Source: Zygnema cylindricum
Lineage: Eukaryota > Streptophyta > Zygnematophyceae > Zygnematales > Zygnemataceae
Assembly: GCA_037447655.1 (NCBI GenBank)
Contig: JBBHKE010002653.1
Location: forward strand, 1-35,965
DNA: 35,965 nt
Reading direction: 5' to 3'
Below the pieces are notes generated by a model. That model saw nothing but the letters and a program-made list of their open reading frames with translations, did no database searches and had not been told where the DNA came from. Both the position numbers and the translations under genes were made by a program. Of the stretch, positions 32,301 to 35,965 are shown piece by piece; the stretch's first letter is position 1; each line of letters starts with the position of its first letter.

Positions 32301-33282
32301 TCGAAGATCATGAAACTCCTTCAATTTTCAAAGCATTTTTTTTAATTTTCCCTTTTTTTGGGTTTGGAAAAAGCGAAAGTTGGAATTGAATCGGTTGCTA
32401 AAACTTAAAATCTAATGTAAACGTTTGTCTTCTTTCTCAAAAAATGGGTGTGAATAGTGCGGAATCTCACACAGAAAAGTTATTTAGGTTTTAGGTATTT
32501 AAGGAAAATATTGTGGAAATCAGGAGTAGGTTTGTTAGGAAAGAATATTGATTAGGAAAACATTTCATTCTCCTTTTTTTTACATTATATTTGATTCACT
32601 GTTCCTATTTTTTTATTTTTCAACATCAACATTTTAAACCTTAAACAAACATCAAACATTGACTCTTGCATTTCAAAGTTAAGCATAAACTCAAAAAAGA
32701 ATTTTAAAAAGTGGACATTGAATATTGAACATTGAAAAAAAAACGCTACACATCATATACTATATGTTGGATGTTGAACATGAGAATAGAAAGATTATCA
32801 AAAAGATTGGACACTCAATTTTGAACTATAAAAAAACTATCGCAATCAATAGAATGAAACTAACGGCCGCTTATCTGAGAAGACACGACAGAGTTTCTAG
32901 GGTTTTTTAGGGTTTTTTAGGGTTTTCCCGGATTGTTTTTCATCCGTCTGACTGGCATAATTTATATTTTCTGCATTTTATCAGAAAAATAACTTACAAT
33001 AACTTATTGCATTTTATTACTTTTGCAATCGGTAAACTATTCTCTGACAGGGTGTAAGAACAATTCCAAGCATACTACCAAAAACTAAAAGACAACCTTT
33101 TTATCTACATTAGCAAACAAATATAAATGGTTAATCAATCTCCTACCTTTCCCCCATCTCCTTCATTTCTCTTGAAACTCTTTTTACCCCAATACCACAC
33201 ACCATAGAAGCCTCTCTCTCTGACCTTTTCCCTTTTTGCGTTACAAAAATTTCCCAACTACTATAAAAAGATTAAAATACTC
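32301..33282. other. Intergenic, downstream of the Root_cap-family gene
   Basis: AT-rich, with poly-T runs and no gene recognised. The part next to 33283 is the probable 3' untranslated region of the minus-strand gene. Confidence 0.45.
32899..32927 (+). repeat. Telomere-like TAGGGTTTTT triplet
   Basis: Three units of TAGGGTTTTT, period 10, resemble plant telomere units (TTTAGGG) with extra T. Probably a short degenerate interstitial tract or telo-box cluster. Confidence 0.6.
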
Positions 33283-33538
33283 TCATTCTAGCGCCATTTT
33301 CCGAGGCGAACTCGACCGATACCCGCTCTCAACCGACGATCCTGTACTAGTTTCGATCGCTGCAGCTGTTTCCTCATCCATTTTGTCAGTTCGAGCGAAT
33401 CGGGAAAAGACACAGTTTGGCTTGAAAAGATCTTTTGTCTCGTAATCTGTGACGTCACCATCCAAGAATCCCTCTGCATTGTCTCCCGGGACGACATCGA
33501 CGTTGAGGAGCTCGCTTCGGACAAGTTTTTGTTTGTAC
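33283..33538 (-). CDS. Last exon of the Root_cap-family gene
   Basis: Exon start follows the acceptor CAACAACAG (AG at 33540-33539). The first base completes a leucine codon begun in the preceding exon, then 84 codons run to TGA at 33285-33283. It encodes the domain's C-terminal cysteine block (DLFKPNCVFSRF) and a charged, serine-rich tail ending KMALE. Confidence 0.85.
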
Positions 33539-33998
33539 CTGTTGTTGGTCAAAAAGAGTGGAATAGATAGTGGAAAGAAGGGAAAAAATGTTTAGAAAGA
33601 AGAAATGAGAGAAAAAATAAATGCCAAGTAGAAGGTGTGGGAGCCGAAAGAAAAAGAATCAAAAGTAAAATTCAAGGAAATTGAGGGGAGTGATATGTTG
33701 AACTTTATTGTTTTATTGCACGTCAGTAGACAAGGAATTGTATTTTTTTACCGATTATAAATATATAGATTCGTGGATTTACGCATGGATCCTAACAAGG
33801 TTTTTCTAGGAATATTTATGGTTTTTTTATGTTTTTTTGGGGTTTTGTTAGGTCTTTTTAGAATGCATACATACAGTGAAGCTGCAGCGAAATACATCAA
33901 AAAAAATCAGCTATTTTAGTGAATAAAAATACGCCAGACATACATCAAAACTCATCAAAATGTATATAAAAAAGGATAAAAAGCACGACAAAACTTAC

Positions 33999-34515
33999 AA
34001 TCGATCCTGATGATCTGGACGGAAAGTTTGTCCCAAGATTCCGTGAACGTTCGAGGAGACTGAAACCTTGGGAATTTCCATACTAAAATGAACAACTCCA
34101 TCATCTTTTGTTCTAAGCAGTGCAATTTCCGGTCTCAAAATCAAAACCATTTTGATCACCGCCTCGATTTCAATTTCGTAAACGTCGACTTCGTCGTCTC
34201 CAAGTTGTTTTTTGGCCGCCATCCATTTAATTTTCATTTGGTTGTCGAAAAATGTCGCATAATCGTTGGGTTGTTCTAAGAATACTTGTTTTCCATCAAC
34301 AGTAATTTCTTTCAAGTACCCATTTCCATATTTCCAGTCGGAACCTTCTCGGACCGCTAAATACACAATATGGTGTCCCCAGAAAAGAGCGATTTGTCGG
34401 ATCCATGTGAGAGGTTTATGGGGGTTTGCACCCCATCGGTCGAATCTTCCTCCATGGTAAACATTAATGTGTAAATGGGAGTCACTCAGCATGCAGTAAG
34501 TTTTTGAGGGCAGAC
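33999..34515 (-). CDS. Central exon of the Root_cap-family gene
   Basis: Acceptor TTTTTCTAG (AG at 34517-34516) and donor GTAAGT from 33998. The 517 bp start with two bases of a glycine codon and end with two of a leucine codon, fitting both neighbours. It encodes the core of the Root_cap domain. Confidence 0.87.
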
Positions 34516-35257
34516 CTAGAAAAACACAAAAAAATGTCAGAAAAGGGAAGGACCAAAAAGGAGTGACCGCAAAAAAACAGAGAGAAATGGAGACATTATT
34601 AGATAATTAAAAGTAGTAACTAAAAAAAAAATTGATGGAAATTATGAAGAGAATTTGATACTAAAACAGGATGATAACACATAAACACTAAAAAGGATTT
34701 ATTGTAATGTCATAGTCACTCACACTACCACTGAAATTTTCAAATTTCGCTTAATTTTAAGGACCCGATAAAAATTATTCACATTATTAATCTCAGAATT
34801 CCATTTCTTCATCTCATTTTCAGAAAAAAAATTGCTAATTTTCTTTCAATGCTGAGACTCGTCGAGTGTCGGAATTTAAGTTTTTGCATCAATCTTAATT
34901 TCAGCAGAAAAGTCAATCTTAAATCTGTGACAAAAAAATGGTCGCAAAGGTAAAAAAAGGCATAAAAAGAAGACAAACAGTACAGGAGTTTTGAACCATT
35001 TCACGGTTGAAATTGAACTCGAAATTAGTTTTTCCACCACAATTAATGGAGATTAAAAAAGAATTTTACGCCTTTGACTGTGAAATCGAATTATAGATAA
35101 ACCAAATACAGGTCAGAAAACAAGAAGGTAATTCAACCACTGGTATTTTACCAGTGAAAATAACAAAACGAAAATTTGAAACTTACCACAGTTGGAGTGA
35201 GTTTAGAAAATAGATAAACACAAAAAAAAAAAACGAAAAACGAAAAGAGATTCTTAC

Positions 35258-35297
35258 CAGTAAAATCAAAGTGGGAGTTATCGCCTCCAGTGTAATG
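35258..35297 (-). CDS. Remaining 40 bp of the interrupted upstream exon
   Basis: It encodes HYTGGDNSHFDFT followed by the first G of a split glycine codon and donor GTAAGA at 35257. The exon is cut by the LTR at 35298; TAATG at 35293-35297 should be the target duplication. Confidence 0.82.
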
Positions 35298-35959
35298 TGA
35301 TAGGAATAAGAGTCAATCGGAATGCGCTCACAAATACTTAAATGTCTCAATGCGGAAGCGATATTAAAATGAACTCAAACATTACAACACATCAAAAGCG
35401 CATAATCCAAGATAGAGAGAAATTAAATACTCAATAACATAAACTCATATTAACTCAATCCTTAAACATTACACTTCTCTTAATTCATTCCTCCTTAATT
35501 GACTCTTGATTGATTCCTAATTGTTATACAATCTAACTCACACAATGGCTTTATAACTTAGCCGTATCTAACTCACACAATGGCTTTATAACTTAGCCGT
35601 AGAAACAATCTAGAACACTAACTCTAGAAGTGTCTAAATGTACTTAGACGTAAATGTGGTACAAAACAAAATGAAACTACTAGAAACCAAACTGACAATC
35701 ATATACGACAAACTTAACTTACGCAAAACGAAGCTACTAGACGTACGTCGCGTGAAACGAAACTTCTCGACGTAGGTACTAGAACGAAACGAAATCAAAT
35801 CTAATCGTGTACGTGTGAAAAGTACACGCACGAAATAATACATCAAACTATACGAAACAAAACCAAAGTACGCAAACCGACGCACGACCAAATCTATATC
35901 CACACTAACTACGAACCAACGTAACTTAAACGTAGATTCAAAAATTGTACGTCCTAACA
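35298..35959 (-). mobile_element. 3' LTR of a second copy of the copia family, minus strand
   Basis: On the minus strand it runs from TGTTAGGAC (35959) to CCTATCA (35298), 662 bp, closely similar to the LTRs at 24813 and 30251. The six bases 35960-35965 are the end of the PPT (GGGGAT on the minus strand), so this is the 3' LTR and the internal region lies beyond the window. It contains a perfect 35-bp duplication at 35531-35600. Confidence 0.92.
35531..35600. repeat. Perfect 35-bp tandem duplication inside the LTR
   Basis: ATCTAACTCACACAATGGCT begins identical units at 35531 and 35566. The other two LTRs of this family have one unit. Confidence 0.9.
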
Positions 35960-35965
35960 ATCCCC

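Larger units (their letters stand above)
33283..35297 (-). pseudogene. Root_cap (LEA-related) family gene, 5' part split off by a retrotransposon
   Basis: Three minus-strand exons join in phase: 35297-35258, 34515-33999 and 33538-33283 (stop TGA). Introns are GT-AG (GTAAGA...CTAG and GTAAGT...ACAG). The protein shows TGGDNSHFDFTG (the family's G-DG-F-F-G entry motif), then TYCMLSDSHLHINVYHGG, ALFWGHHIVYLAVREGSDW, VHGILGQTF and a C-terminal LFKPNCVFSRF. These match plant Root_cap domain proteins, often secreted and of uncertain function, with about 270 visible residues. The tail after SRF (about 35 residues, Ser/Glu-rich) is unusual. Upstream exon sequence ends abruptly at a copia LTR at 35298, so a full-length product is unlikely unless the element is spliced out. 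Confidence 0.85.

Noticed and set aside
32899-32927. True telomere end or large interstitial telomere
   Set aside because: Only three units with an extra T run are present, embedded in gene-flanking DNA.
35186-35205. Possible tiny exon on the minus strand ending before GTAAGTTTC
   Set aside because: No AG acceptor lies upstream within the pyrimidine-rich stretch, and joining 35258 directly to 34515 already gives a correct phase and a conserved protein motif.
35634-35960. Minus-strand 108-codon frame at the right edge
   Set aside because: It lies entirely within the LTR and has no protein similarity to gag-pol; it is non-coding LTR sequence.

Overview
This window looks like TE-dense nuclear DNA of a land plant. 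Retroelement primer sites match the 3' end of initiator tRNA-Met. The only recognisable host gene belongs to the plant Root_cap (LEA-related) family and has GT-AG introns. No tRNA, rRNA, CRISPR array or operon is visible. The species cannot be named from this sequence; a non-angiosperm plant is possible but unproven.

Layout. (1) 1-4907, minus strand: a decayed Ty3/gypsy element with integrase start, RNase H, RT, protease, gag, leader and PBS. Its 5' LTR begins at 4907 and runs to higher coordinates; the far end was not found. 4907-6650 also holds GC-rich tandem repeats. (2) 6660-9700, minus: a decayed Ty1/copia element (integrase to gag plus leader) whose RT is missing. (3) 9770-11028, minus: gag-protease fragment of another copia family. 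(4) 11650-12190, plus: a copia leader ending about 17 codons into gag. (5) 12191-20570: a giant imperfect palindrome, two diverged head-to-head copies of an unrecognised 3-4 kb sequence around a loop of about 80 bp. The left arm carries an insertion of copia leader plus gag start. The right arm carries a 703-bp DNA-transposon-like element with a second one nested in it. (6) 21740-23570: two copia 3' ends facing each other, each with RNase H remnant, PPT and LTR. (7) 24813-30882, plus: a structurally complete copia element with both LTRs, PBS, PPT and the 5-bp target duplication ATACT. Its gag-pol frame has six in-frame stops and no frameshift. (8) 31195-33280: a copia remnant, diverged tandem repeats of about 170 bp and a short telomere-like run. 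(9) 33283-35297, minus: the 3' part of a Root_cap-family gene. (10) 35298-35965, minus: the 3' LTR of a second copy of the family in (7), inserted into an exon of that gene; its internal region runs out of the window.

The two palindrome arms serve as internal references for each other. Each shows the empty site or the single-copy state for insertions and small duplications in the other arm. This exposes a DNA element with a TA target duplication and several recent short tandem duplications. The most notable objects are the palindrome, the TA-duplicating elements and the retrotransposon-split Root_cap gene.
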